Below are positions 1 to 6,950 of a stretch of 13,761 nucleotides of DNA, piece by piece. The stretch is taken from assembly GCA_003601695.1 (NCBI GenBank), contig PIYH01000035.1, positions 1-13,761 of the forward strand, in the 5' to 3' direction. The notes under the pieces are model-generated. The model did not search any database and was not told the DNA's origin. It saw nothing but the letters and a program-made list of their open reading frames with translations. Position numbers and translations under genes: made by a program. Numbering within the stretch: the first letter of the stretch is position 1; each line of letters starts with the position of its first letter. Source of the DNA: Candidatus Bathyarchaeota archaeon. Its GTDB lineage: Archaea > Thermoproteota > Bathyarchaeia > Bathyarchaeales > DTEX01.

Positions 1-265
1 CTCCTCCAAGCCAGTCATCATTCACATCTTTCTCGAAACTTTTGCGATCGACGGCCAAGACAGATATAATATTGTTGTTAATTGTTACTCGTCGATAAAG
101 TAATTTACGTGTTATCGATTCAAGTATCAATATTACATCTATTTTATTATACTTCACTATGTAAGAAGGACTAACAAGGATGGATAATGTCTTCTCTGAA
201 AACTCTTTCTTACAAATTGTTAAGATGAACTCCGCTATGTTCCGATCTAAGAGATGATTATTCAT
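1..265 (-). CDS. N-terminal part of an unidentified, possibly nucleotidyltransferase-like protein (runs off left edge)
   Basis: Reading the minus strand from the ATG at 265-263 gives 88 codons without a stop up to the window edge, so the gene is cut at its 3' end. The in-frame stretch between the ATG and the preceding stop (about 50 bases upstream) has no other ATG, GTG or TTG, so the start is well constrained. A TATA-like TTTAAAA lies on the minus strand near 313-319. The protein has a short helical N-terminus, then a beta-rich part containing IDVILILE, ISVLAVD and FEKDVNDDWLGG. The spacing of an SPS-type turn followed by IDVILIL resembles the start of archaeal nucleotidyltransferase-like domains, but the canonical GS...DxD residues are not clearly present. 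The regular strand and helix pattern suggests a real gene. The function is a guess. Confidence 0.58.
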   Translation of the reverse strand, partial: MNNHLLDRNIAEFILTICKKEFSEKTLSILVSPSYIVKYNKIDVILILESITRKLLYRRVTINNNIISVLAVDRKSFEKDVNDDWLGG

Positions 266-784
266 TATTCCGATCTCGATATGATCTCTAATTATAAGGA
301 AAAGTCTCTCCTTTTAAACCATTTAGTTTCTTATATAGACAGATAAGCATGCGTATAGCTGCATACTGAAATGATCTAAATTTCAGGACCTGGGGAGATG
401 CCTGAGAAGAATGAAATTAAGGTTCATGTAAAATAAATCATTCAAATCAATACTCAATGCTAAATTCGGATTATTTGAGTTTTAACGTCAGCCTCAAAAT
501 AGGATAAGCGATGGAGGCATCTCATAAGGCGAGACTCGGATTCGGATGAACAACATAGAATGTGGTTGAAAGATCCAGAGTGAGCTAATAAGTGTGACAT
601 GAAACATATCAAAGAATTCTCATAAAATCGATAGATATGATAAGGTCGTGTAGACCGGGAAAGAAAGCTAATCTATTTTTGATGAATCCTCCCAAAAAGA
701 TTTGAGCTATCATTTTTATTTTTTAGAAATAGTATATAACTCATAGGAGATTTAAATGCTTCAGTAAGCGGGAGGAAAAAATCC
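266..784. other. Gene-free 519-nt stretch upstream of the protease gene
   Basis: Every frame is broken by frequent stops; the longest open stretch on the minus strand overlaps the protease start and looks like a shadow. The stretch contains the promoter of the left-edge gene (near 313-319) and that of the protease gene (731-740). A 9-bp inverted repeat, GAGATGCCT (395-403) and AGGCATCTC (515-523), is separated by 111 nt. A small GGTC/GACC hairpin sits at 644-656. A 12-codon ORF at 398 preceded by GGGAG (MPEKNEIKVHVK) is too short to call. No tRNA, C/D-box or SRP RNA signature holds up. Confidence 0.5.
731..775 (+). promoter_or_regulatory. TATA box and Shine-Dalgarno of the HtrA-type protease gene
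   Basis: AGTATATAAC at 731-740 is a good archaeal TATA element about 50 nt before the GTG start. With the usual spacing of about 25 nt, transcription would begin near 762. GGGAGG at 770-775 then lies inside a short leader, 9 nt before the GTG at 785, and fixes that codon as the start. A second TTTAAA at 751-756 is close enough to allow a leaderless transcript but is less likely given the strong ribosome-binding motif. Confidence 0.6.
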
Positions 785-2002
785 GTGAGTGGACATAATA
801 ATACTCCGACACTAAAGAGCTTACTGATTCTCTTATTGATTCTATATGTAGGATCAATTTCCATCCTAGGATTCACCATCAAGGAAATGCAAAGAGCCAT
901 AAATGAAAGAAATGAACAAATCACTAAACTAAACAGTCAACTATCACAGATACGTAGCGAGCTCTCTTCTCTTAAAGAAAAAATCAAGACTTATAATGCA
1001 TCAACAATTTTTTCCTATGAAAAAATCTATGAGAAAATTAAGGATTCTGTCGTCGTCATCCGAGGCAAAGTTATTGTACAGTTCTCTCCGTTCTGGACGG
1101 AATACTCAAACGTTCAAGGCTCAGGTTTCATCTACAATTATACCGGGAAAATTATAGTAATAACAAATAATCATGTTGTTGATAAAGCTATAAATATAAC
1201 TGTGTCGATTTTAGACGGCGAAACCTACCCAGCTCAAGTAATCGGTAAAGACCCGTATAGCGACTTGGCCATATTATCGGTTGAAGCTCCTCCACATAAA
1301 CTAAAACCCGCGGTGATCGTAAGTTCATCTACATTAAAGATTGGCGATCCAGTAGTAGCCGTTGGCAATCCCTTCGGCTTAGCGGGTTCCATCACCACGG
1401 GAGTAGTAAGTCATCTGGGCAGAACGATAAGTGAATCTGAGGCTGGAGGCTACCCTATAGCGGATGTCATACAAATAAGTACTCCCATAAATCCTGGAAA
1501 CTCTGGAGGTCCACTTCTTAATATCTTCGGAGAGGTAGTTGGAGTTACAACCGCTATTATAGCGAATGCTCAGGGCGTGGGGTTCGCCATTCCTTCAGAC
1601 ACTATACTTAGGGAACTTCCATATTTGATTGAGGGAAAGAAGTATCCTCACCCTTGGCTAGGCGTGGTCGGGATAGATATGAACTTTGATCTGGCAAAGA
1701 TAATGAACGTAAATGTGACTTATGGATGGCTGATAGTTGACATCCTTCCTAATAGCCCTGCTGAAAAATATGGTTTAAGAGGGGGAGATCAAACAGTTCT
1801 CATTGGTGGGAGAAGTGTCAAGATAGGTGGAGACATCATTATAATGATGAATGGGACGCGTATTAGAAATGGTGATGATTTATCCACATACTTGGAAAGA
1901 AACACGATTCCGGGAGATAAGATTAAAATTACCGTGGTGAGAGGAGGAGAAATAAAAGACATAATAGTAAAGCTCGGATCTCGTCCATACCCGCAAACGT
2001 GA
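785..2002 (+). CDS. Membrane-anchored HtrA/DegP-type serine protease with one PDZ domain
   Basis: This is a 405-residue S1C-family protease. Residues 12-31 form one hydrophobic segment, read as an uncleaved signal anchor that places the protease outside the cytoplasm. Residues 33-70 are charged and heptad-like (a probable coiled coil). The trypsin-like domain spans about 75-285 and carries the full triad: His130 in TNNHVVD, Asp160 in YSDLAIL and Ser240 in PGNSGGP. A single PDZ domain follows at about 293-398. The family degrades or holds misfolded envelope proteins, and the PDZ domain binds exposed C-termini. The GTG start has GGGAGG 9 nt upstream. No neighbour is obviously linked, and two T-runs follow the stop, suggesting a single-gene transcript. 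The coiled coil between anchor and protease domain probably serves as a stalk or trimerisation element, which is inference. Confidence 0.95.
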   Translation: MSGHNNTPTLKSLLILLLILYVGSISILGFTIKEMQRAINERNEQITKLNSQLSQIRSELSSLKEKIKTYNASTIFSYEKIYEKIKDSVVVIRGKVIVQFSPFWTEYSNVQGSGFIYNYTGKIIVITNNHVVDKAINITVSILDGETYPAQVIGKDPYSDLAILSVEAPPHKLKPAVIVSSSTLKIGDPVVAVGNPFGLAGSITTGVVSHLGRTISESEAGGYPIADVIQISTPINPGNSGGPLLNIFGEVVGVTTAIIANAQGVGFAIPSDTILRELPYLIEGKKYPHPWLGVVGIDMNFDLAKIMNVNVTYGWLIVDILPNSPAEKYGLRGGDQTVLIGGRSVKIGGDIIIMMNGTRIRNGDDLSTYLERNTIPGDKIKITVVRGGEIKDIIVKLGSRPYPQT

Positions 2003-2007
2003 CATCC

Positions 2008-2047
2008 TTTTTCAGTAATAAAATCGTCTCCTTAATATCGCTTTTTT
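2008..2047 (+). terminator. Possible T-rich terminator after the protease gene
   Basis: Two runs, T5 at 2008-2012 and T6 at 2042-2047, lie within 45 nt of the stop codon. Archaeal RNA polymerase terminates at short U-runs without needing a hairpin, so this is plausible. The second run overlaps a TTTTTTAAAAAA string that could instead be the TATA region of the next gene. Confidence 0.35.
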
Positions 2048-2114
2048 AAAAAATGTAAAAGCAACTGATAGAAAAAAATTTCAGCAGTCTGTTGAGAATG
2101 TTTTCTGATATGCT

Positions 2115-2444
2115 ATGGTCAAGAGGGTGCTTTTCGTCTGCACGGGAAATATGGATAGAAGCCCAACGGCTGAAAGCCTTCTAAGCAGTAAAAAGAACTT
2201 TGAGGTTAAATCCGCTGGAACGTGGATACATGCAAGAAATAAGATTTCTAAAGATTTAATAGAATGGGCTGATGTGATTTTTGTAATGGAAGATTATCAT
2301 AAAGATGCAATCTTAGATATTTGTCCGAAGGCTGATAATAAGGTCATAGTCTTGGGGATACCTGACATATACGAGAGGAATGATCCTCGTCTTATAGAGA
2401 TCTTGAAGAAGAAAATAGCAGAACATTTGAAAATAGAATGGTAA
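2115..2444 (+). CDS. Low-molecular-weight protein-tyrosine-phosphatase-like protein
   Basis: This 109-residue protein carries the LMW-PTP phosphate-binding loop near its N-terminus: VCTGNMDRSPTAE, with nucleophile Cys9 and Arg15 in the CX5R(S/T) arrangement. The family hydrolyses phosphotyrosine through a cysteinyl-phosphate intermediate; the related arsenate reductases use the same loop. In place of the usual second loop cysteine there is an aspartate (Asp14). The chain is shorter than the bacterial enzymes of about 150 residues, but archaeal members near 110 residues exist. PDIYERNDP near 93-101 probably supplies the general-acid aspartate. No Shine-Dalgarno precedes the ATG, so initiation may be on a leaderless or weak-leader mRNA. 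The physiological substrate is unknown and no kinase is visible nearby. Confidence 0.84.
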   Translation: MVKRVLFVCTGNMDRSPTAESLLSSKKNFEVKSAGTWIHARNKISKDLIEWADVIFVMEDYHKDAILDICPKADNKVIVLGIPDIYERNDPRLIEILKKKIAEHLKIEW

Positions 2445-2546
2445 GAATCACTGGTTAACGATGTATACACTGCAAAAATTGGGTCTCTACAATTGATTTA
2501 TTATTTTGGTGAGAAATGAGCATCGAGGAAGCCCGGTCCTGAAAAT

Positions 2547-2586
2547 CTTAAAAATAAATTTTTCCCTCTTATAAAGAGAGGGGTTA
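2547..2586 (+). promoter_or_regulatory. Promoter and overlapping inverted repeat before the Eis-like acetyltransferase
   Basis: A TATA-like CTTAAAAATAA (2547-2557) lies about 35-40 nt before the ATG at 2589. Immediately downstream CCCTCT (2564-2569) and AGAGGG (2577-2582) form a perfect 6-bp inverted repeat with a 7-nt spacer. The right arm merges into GAGGGG, the only Shine-Dalgarno-like sequence. The dyad could be an operator over the transcription start or, if the mRNA starts upstream, a hairpin masking the ribosome-binding site. Confidence 0.4.
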
Positions 2587-2588
2587 GA

Positions 2589-3731
2589 ATGATTGAGGGT
2601 CCTCGAGCGGCTAAACCTGGAGAGTTAGCGGAGATAATTCGTCTGACAAACTCTATATTCCTACCTAATCATCCGATGATGATGAAAGATCTCTTTCCAC
2701 AGCTCTTTTCTGAAGATAATCTGGAAAATCTTAGGGTGATCAGCTATGATGGGAAGATAATTTCTCATGTAGGTATATGGGAAGAAGATCTTCTCATCTA
2801 TGGATGCTGGTTTAAGGTGGGCATGATAGGGAGCGTATGTACTCATCCTAAGTATAGAGGGAGAGGATTTGCTTCCGCCCTAGTAAAAGATGCTCTCTCA
2901 AAAATGATGAAGGACGATGTAGATTTTACACTTGTCTCAGGGTTTAGAAACCTATACATAAGAGCCGGATGCGTAGAGGCAGGGAGAATTTACACATATG
3001 AAATCTCATCTGGAGGACTTAAATTAAAGCTAAACAGCATAAATGTAGTCCGTTATGAAGAGAACCTATTAAATGATCTAGTTGAGATTTATCAGAAAGA
3101 ACCCATAAGATATAAGCGTAGCTTTGAAGAATTTAAAATCCTAGCTGGGCGTGGATTTCTGCGAAGCGATATAAAACTTAGGATTCTTATAGCTAAGAAC
3201 AGAGGCGCGCCTCTGGCTTATATAGCAACCGGATTACTTCCCGATGAAGAAACACCCAGTGTAGTAGAGTATGCTGGATCAAGAGAAGCTATTCTCTATC
3301 TAGTGAGTGAGCTTCTAAATAATTCATATACTAATGTGATAAGACTCGGCGTGCCGCATCAAGACTCGGAAATGCTGTATCTGCTGGAGAGGTACGGATT
3401 TAAGAAGACGATGTCTGAAGCTCACGCAAGCATATCCATAATAAACTCTGAAAGATTCTTAGATAAGGCTGAGACTCTTCTGAGAGAGAGGATGCCAGAT
3501 AGAAAAGTTCAACAATTCATCTCCAACTTGATACATGGTAAGTTAAGGCTTTACTTGAATGGAAAGAAAACAGATTTCCGAGATCCACGGGTCCTCGCTC
3601 TGCTCTTCTTCGGATCACCTGAAAAGATCAAATCTCCGCGGAGAATCAAATTAGAGATTAAACCTATCCCAGAATATCTCTCAGATGTTCTGCCGTTACC
3701 AACGCCAATTTATGGCCTAAACTATATCTAG
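2589..3731 (+). CDS. Eis-like GNAT-family acetyltransferase (two GNAT regions plus C-terminal domain)
   Basis: This 380-residue protein looks like an archaeal member of the Eis-type acetyltransferases. The N-terminal GNAT domain (about 1-140) holds the acetyl-CoA pyrophosphate loop RGRGFA (Arg90, Gly93, Ala95) after the GSVCTHP strand. A second, degenerate GNAT-like region follows at about 152-275, ending in LYLLERYGFKK. The C-terminal 100 residues have the alpha/beta pattern and position of the SCP2-like domain of Eis. Eis enzymes transfer acetyl groups from acetyl-CoA to amines, using a tyrosine and the C-terminal carboxylate. A candidate tyrosine, Tyr123 in NLYIRAG, lies at the expected place, although the alignment is by eye. 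The chain ends in a hydrophobic YGLNYI. The substrate is unknown. Promoter and stop suggest a monocistronic gene. Confidence 0.83.
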   Translation: MIEGPRAAKPGELAEIIRLTNSIFLPNHPMMMKDLFPQLFSEDNLENLRVISYDGKIISHVGIWEEDLLIYGCWFKVGMIGSVCTHPKYRGRGFASALVKDALSKMMKDDVDFTLVSGFRNLYIRAGCVEAGRIYTYEISSGGLKLKLNSINVVRYEENLLNDLVEIYQKEPIRYKRSFEEFKILAGRGFLRSDIKLRILIAKNRGAPLAYIATGLLPDEETPSVVEYAGSREAILYLVSELLNNSYTNVIRLGVPHQDSEMLYLLERYGFKKTMSEAHASISIINSERFLDKAETLLRERMPDRKVQQFISNLIHGKLRLYLNGKKTDFRDPRVLALLFFGSPEKIKSPRRIKLEIKPIPEYLSDVLPLPTPIYGLNYI

Positions 3732-3827
3732 ATCATGATCATTAATGATTTGATGATTCTCCTTCATGGATTCTCTAAGACTATCTTTTAAAGCTGAAGG
3801 ATCTATTTTTATTCGAGATTGATCATA

Positions 3828-4550
3828 ATGTCCGGATCGGAGAGTTTAATACCATACTTGAGAGATGAGAAGCATAAAGATCAACCAGTAATTATTATTG
3901 ACAGCAGGGAAGCAAGTAGCGCCTCGAAGATAATTAAGGGGCTCAGAGAGAAAGGCGCTATCATTAGAATTCAATATCTTGAAAAAGGAGATTACATCAT
4001 ATCCGATGAATGTGCATTTGAGAGAAAGACTGTTCGGGACTTTGTTTATACTTTAACCCGCAGATATCTATTTGATCAACTCTTTCTTCTGAAGGAAGCA
4101 TACCAGAAACCATTCATTTTAATCGAGGGTTACTTTCCAATAATCTACAAGTTTAGCAGAGTAAATCCATCCGCGGTTTGGGGAGCAATGTTTGCTCTGG
4201 CTAAGCATGGAATAAACATGATTCACACAACAAGCTATAAGGAGACAATAGATTTTCTATATACATCAGCTAAGCAGGAGCAGATTGTTGAGAAACGCAT
4301 CCCTACAGTTCATCCGATTAAGAAAACCGAAACCTTAGCTGAGGCACAGATCTTCTTTTTATCAAGCCTCCCAAGCATTGGGAGGGAAAAAGCCGTGAAT
4401 CTCCTAGAATCCTTTGAAACACCATTTAATGCTTTGGTGAATCTCGACAGATGGGCGAGAGAAATACGTGGACTAGGTCCAACGATCACAAAAAAAGTCG
4501 AGGAGGTTCTTCACACACCCTACTCAGAGGCAAAAGAAAAGGGACGCTAG
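3828..4550 (+). CDS. xpf: XPF/ERCC4-family structure-specific endonuclease (short, helicase-less type)
   Basis: This 240-residue nuclease cuts branched DNA such as flaps and splayed arms on the 3' side, in nucleotide-excision repair and fork processing. The ERCC4 nuclease domain occupies about 20-150. It has Asp25 in IIIDSRE, Gly-Asp at 54-55 and the diagnostic ERKxxxD signature (Glu65-Arg66-Lys67, Asp71). A tandem helix-hairpin-helix DNA-binding domain follows, with hairpins at SLPSIGREKA (180-189) and GLGPTITKK (215-223). There is no N-terminal helicase, so it is the crenarchaeal XPF type rather than the euryarchaeal Hef type. The crenarchaeal proteins bind PCNA through a C-terminal PIP motif; none is evident in the last residues here. 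I chose the ATG at 3828; a TTG at 3819 would add three residues. TTTTAAA at 3787-3793 is a plausible TATA box. It converges with rtcB, with overlapping stops. Confidence 0.93.
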   Translation: MSGSESLIPYLRDEKHKDQPVIIIDSREASSASKIIKGLREKGAIIRIQYLEKGDYIISDECAFERKTVRDFVYTLTRRYLFDQLFLLKEAYQKPFILIEGYFPIIYKFSRVNPSAVWGAMFALAKHGINMIHTTSYKETIDFLYTSAKQEQIVEKRIPTVHPIKKTETLAEAQIFFLSSLPSIGREKAVNLLESFETPFNALVNLDRWAREIRGLGPTITKKVEEVLHTPYSEAKEKGR

Positions 4551-5995
4551 CCCTTTATAACTGCAAGCGGAACAAGCCTTGCAACACGCTTAGCGATGCC
4601 TACAGCATCGCTGACCGCCACTACTTTATCAACATCCTTATATGCGGGATCAGCCTCCTCAGCAAGTACTATGGAGCTAGCCGACCTAACAACGATTCCT
4701 CTCTTCTGCAAACTTTTCTTAATATCTCCTCCCCAGAACCTCCGCTTAGCGGCAGCTCGACTCAGCATTCTGCCAGCGCCATGAGCGGTTGAACCGAAAG
4801 ATATATCCATAGATTTCTGAGTTCCAACGAGTACATAGGAACTTGTGCCCATCGACCCTGGAATCAAAACTGGCTGGCCAGTTTCACGATAATCAGTAGG
4901 TACTGCTTCATGTCCTGGAGGAAATGCTCTTGTAGCTCCTTTCCTATGGACCCAAACCTTAACTCTTTTTTTCTCAATGCTATGCTCCTCAATCTTTGCA
5001 ATATTATGCGCTACATCGTAGACTAGCTTTAATCCTATCTTATCCGCTGAGAGTCCTAGAGCTTCCTCAAAGCTTTGACGAAGCCAGTGAGTGATCATCT
5101 GCCTATTGACGAAAGCATAGTTCACGGCACAGCACATTGCCTTAAAATAATCTTGAGCTTCCTTGCTCTTTCCTGGGGCGCATGCGAGTTCTCTGTCTGG
5201 CAAAGATATACCATACTTGTGAGTGGCTCTTTCTACAATACGGAGATAATCGGAGCATATTTGATGCCCAAATCCGCGTGATCCGCAGTGAACCATAGCG
5301 GTTACTTGTCCCTCATGCGTTATCCTGAAAGCTTTAGCTACTTCCGGATCGTATATCTTATCAACCCTTTGAACTTCTAGAAAATGATTTCCTGAACCAA
5401 GCGTTCCAATCTGGGATAACCCACGCCTCTTAGCCGTTGAGGAAACCTTATCCGGATTCGCATATTCCATGCATCCATTCTCTTCGCAATGCTCTATATC
5501 TTCAGGCCATCCGAATCCTTGATCAACTATTCTTGGAACTCCCTCCGTAATTATGCGGTTCAGTTCACTTATTGAAATGCTTGTTTTTCTGCGGCTTCCT
5601 AAACCGCACGGAACATTTCTAAAGATTATCTCAGCCAGCTTTACTAAATGAGGACGAATGTCCTCTTCTGAAAGATTCGTTGTTAAGAGCCTAACTCCGC
5701 AGTTTATGTCATAGCCTACTCCTCCAGGGCTAATCACACCTTCTTCATAGTCGGTAGCCGCCACTCCGCCTATTGGAAATCCATATCCCTCGTGACCGTC
5801 TGGCAGTGTTATCGCATACTTGTATATTCCAGGGAGATGAGCTACGTTTGCGCATTGAATCAGCGTTCTATCAGTCTTCATCTTTGAAAGTAGTTCCTCA
5901 TCAGCGAGGACCAAACCGGGAACACGCATTCCAGGCTTAAACCTTTTAGGGATACGCCAAGTATAATTGCCTATTTTCTCCAGTGGGACACTCAT
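4547..5995 (-). CDS. rtcB: RtcB, GTP-dependent tRNA-splicing RNA ligase
   Basis: RtcB joins tRNA exon halves (2',3'-cyclic phosphate or 3'-phosphate ends to 5'-OH) through a histidine-GMP intermediate with Mn2+. The 482-residue protein is full length and has no intein. Active-site motifs numbered from this start are GYDINCGVR (Asp96, Cys99), GSGNHF (His204), VHCGSRGFGHQ (His236), YDVAHNIA (His330) and TAHGAGR, whose His405 is the expected guanylylated residue. The N-terminus MSVPLEKI matches the known family start. TAGGAG at 6004-6009 lies 8 nt before the ATG at 5995, which makes this start better than the in-frame GTG at 6004 (three codons longer, overlapping the Shine-Dalgarno). Archease, the usual activator, is not encoded nearby. 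Its stop overlaps that of the convergent xpf gene. Confidence 0.97.
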   Translation of the reverse strand: MSVPLEKIGNYTWRIPKRFKPGMRVPGLVLADEELLSKMKTDRTLIQCANVAHLPGIYKYAITLPDGHEGYGFPIGGVAATDYEEGVISPGGVGYDINCGVRLLTTNLSEEDIRPHLVKLAEIIFRNVPCGLGSRRKTSISISELNRIITEGVPRIVDQGFGWPEDIEHCEENGCMEYANPDKVSSTAKRRGLSQIGTLGSGNHFLEVQRVDKIYDPEVAKAFRITHEGQVTAMVHCGSRGFGHQICSDYLRIVERATHKYGISLPDRELACAPGKSKEAQDYFKAMCCAVNYAFVNRQMITHWLRQSFEEALGLSADKIGLKLVYDVAHNIAKIEEHSIEKKRVKVWVHRKGATRAFPPGHEAVPTDYRETGQPVLIPGSMGTSSYVLVGTQKSMDISFGSTAHGAGRMLSRAAAKRRFWGGDIKKSLQKRGIVVRSASSIVLAEEADPAYKDVDKVVAVSDAVGIAKRVARLVPLAVIKG

Positions 5996-6003
5996 AGATT
6001 CCA

Positions 6004-6073
6004 CTCCTAACTGTTAAATAATTATTATTGAGTTAATATAAACTATTTCGAGACCGCATATAATGGAAGGTGG
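6004..6073. promoter_or_regulatory. Divergent promoter region between rtcB and the sugar isomerase-like gene
   Basis: This 70-nt AT-rich interval drives two divergent genes. TTAATATAA (6033-6041) is nearly symmetric. It is spaced for starts near 6063 rightwards and near 6010 leftwards, so one TATA element may serve both. GGAAGGTGG at 6065-6073 (plus strand) is a Shine-Dalgarno 6-7 nt before the GTG at 6080. TAGGAG on the minus strand (6009-6004) serves rtcB. Confidence 0.5.
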
Positions 6074-6079
6074 TTCCGT

Positions 6080-6919
6080 GTGAAGATATCCATATGTAAC
6101 GAGATCTTTGAAGGATGGAGGATGGAGGAAGTTTTTAAGTTTATATCCGATATCGGCTACGAGGGCGTAGAGATAGCTCCGTTCATAATATCAGATGATG
6201 TTAGGAATATAAATAGAAAGAAACGTGAAGAGATAGAGAATGTAGCCTCCTCATACGGTCTAAAGATTGTTGGAACCCACTGGCTCCTTAGAGGTCCTAA
6301 GGGACTTCACATAACCCATCCGAGCGAAAACGTGAGAAAACGTACAGAGCGTTATCTTTGCGATCTTGTAGAATTCACAAGCGACATAGGCGGAAGAATC
6401 ATGGTCTTCGGATCTCCCAATCAAAGAAACATTCTGAAAGGAGTATCTCGAGATGAGGCTTGGAGGTATGCTGAAGAGATATTTTCGGCATGTAGTGAGT
6501 TTGCTGAGGATTATGACGTTATAATAGCGTTTGAGCCTCTGGCTAGGTCGCTAACGAATTTTATAAACACCGCGGAGGAGGCTATAAGATTGATAGAGAA
6601 CGTCTCTCATACAAATTTTAGGCTTAACCTAGACGTGTATAGCATGCTTGATGAGGGGAAACCTTTACCTGACATCATAAGGGCGAGTAGAGACTACCTT
6701 GTTCATTTCCATGCTAACGACGACAATATGCTGGGACCTGGATTCGGAAATGTGGATTTTAAGCAGATAATAGATACTTTAAAGGAAATAGGATATGAAA
6801 ATTTCATATCCGTTGAAGTCTTTGATTTCTCTCCGGGTCCAAGAAGAATAGCAACTATAAGTTTTGAAACCCTTAAGCAGTTACTATCAGTTAGAAATTT
6901 TAGGAAATCGTCAAGATAA
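6080..6919 (+). CDS. Xylose-isomerase-like TIM-barrel sugar isomerase/epimerase
   Basis: This 279-residue protein belongs to the xylose isomerase-like/AP endonuclease-2 TIM-barrel superfamily (COG1082 type). Strand-end motifs appear in order: YEGVEIAPF (27-35), VGTHWLL (64-70), MVFGSPNQR (108-116), AFEPLAR with Glu152, LNLDVYSM with Asp185, VHFHANDDN with His211, GFGNVDF (221-227) and SVEVFDF with Glu246. Glu152, Asp185, His211 and Glu246 match the divalent-metal ligands of tagatose-epimerase-like and hydroxypyruvate-isomerase-like members, so a keto/aldose isomerase or C3-epimerase activity is likely. The sugar cannot be told from sequence, and inosose dehydratases share the fold. The GTG start is supported by GGAAGGTGG just upstream. 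The HTH-ACT regulator begins 31 nt after its stop, suggesting co-transcription. Confidence 0.85.
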   Translation: MKISICNEIFEGWRMEEVFKFISDIGYEGVEIAPFIISDDVRNINRKKREEIENVASSYGLKIVGTHWLLRGPKGLHITHPSENVRKRTERYLCDLVEFTSDIGGRIMVFGSPNQRNILKGVSRDEAWRYAEEIFSACSEFAEDYDVIIAFEPLARSLTNFINTAEEAIRLIENVSHTNFRLNLDVYSMLDEGKPLPDIIRASRDYLVHFHANDDNMLGPGFGNVDFKQIIDTLKEIGYENFISVEVFDFSPGPRRIATISFETLKQLLSVRNFRKSSR

Positions 6920-6950
6920 ACTAAAATCTCTAAAGATGGAAAGATAATAA

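Noticed and set aside
398..436. Tiny ORF MPEKNEIKVHVK with GGGAG before it, resembling the first residues of the winged-helix family (SEKVKVHIEL).
   Set aside because: Only 12 codons; the sequence after the stop shows no further similarity to the family in any frame.
505..552. CTCATAA (521-527) followed by a TTCGGAT string resembles a tRNA-Met anticodon loop and T-loop.
   Set aside because: The flanking bases cannot form an anticodon stem (GGCAT against GGCGA) or a T-stem, and no acceptor stem was found.
673..924. 83-codon minus-strand ORF over the protease start.
   Set aside because: It overlaps the promoter and the signal anchor of a well-supported gene and has no recognisable domain; treated as a shadow.
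2512..2542. GC-rich patch with ATGAGCA and CTGA between the phosphatase and acetyltransferase genes, a possible C/D sRNA.
   Set aside because: The C box matches poorly and an upstream C box/D' pair is missing; not enough to call an RNA gene.
3731..3740. GATCATGATC 10-bp palindrome after the acetyltransferase stop.
   Set aside because: Short, AT-rich surroundings with repeated ATGAT; no evidence that it is more than chance.
3752..3796. TTGATGA followed about 40 nt later by CTGA, like C and D boxes of an archaeal C/D sRNA.
   Set aside because: No internal D'/C' boxes and no terminal stem; the position overlaps the likely promoter of the xpf gene.
4451..5281. Plus-strand ORFs inside rtcB (from 4451, 4596 and 5075).
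   Set aside because: They lie antisense to a strongly conserved enzyme and their composition reflects its reverse complement.
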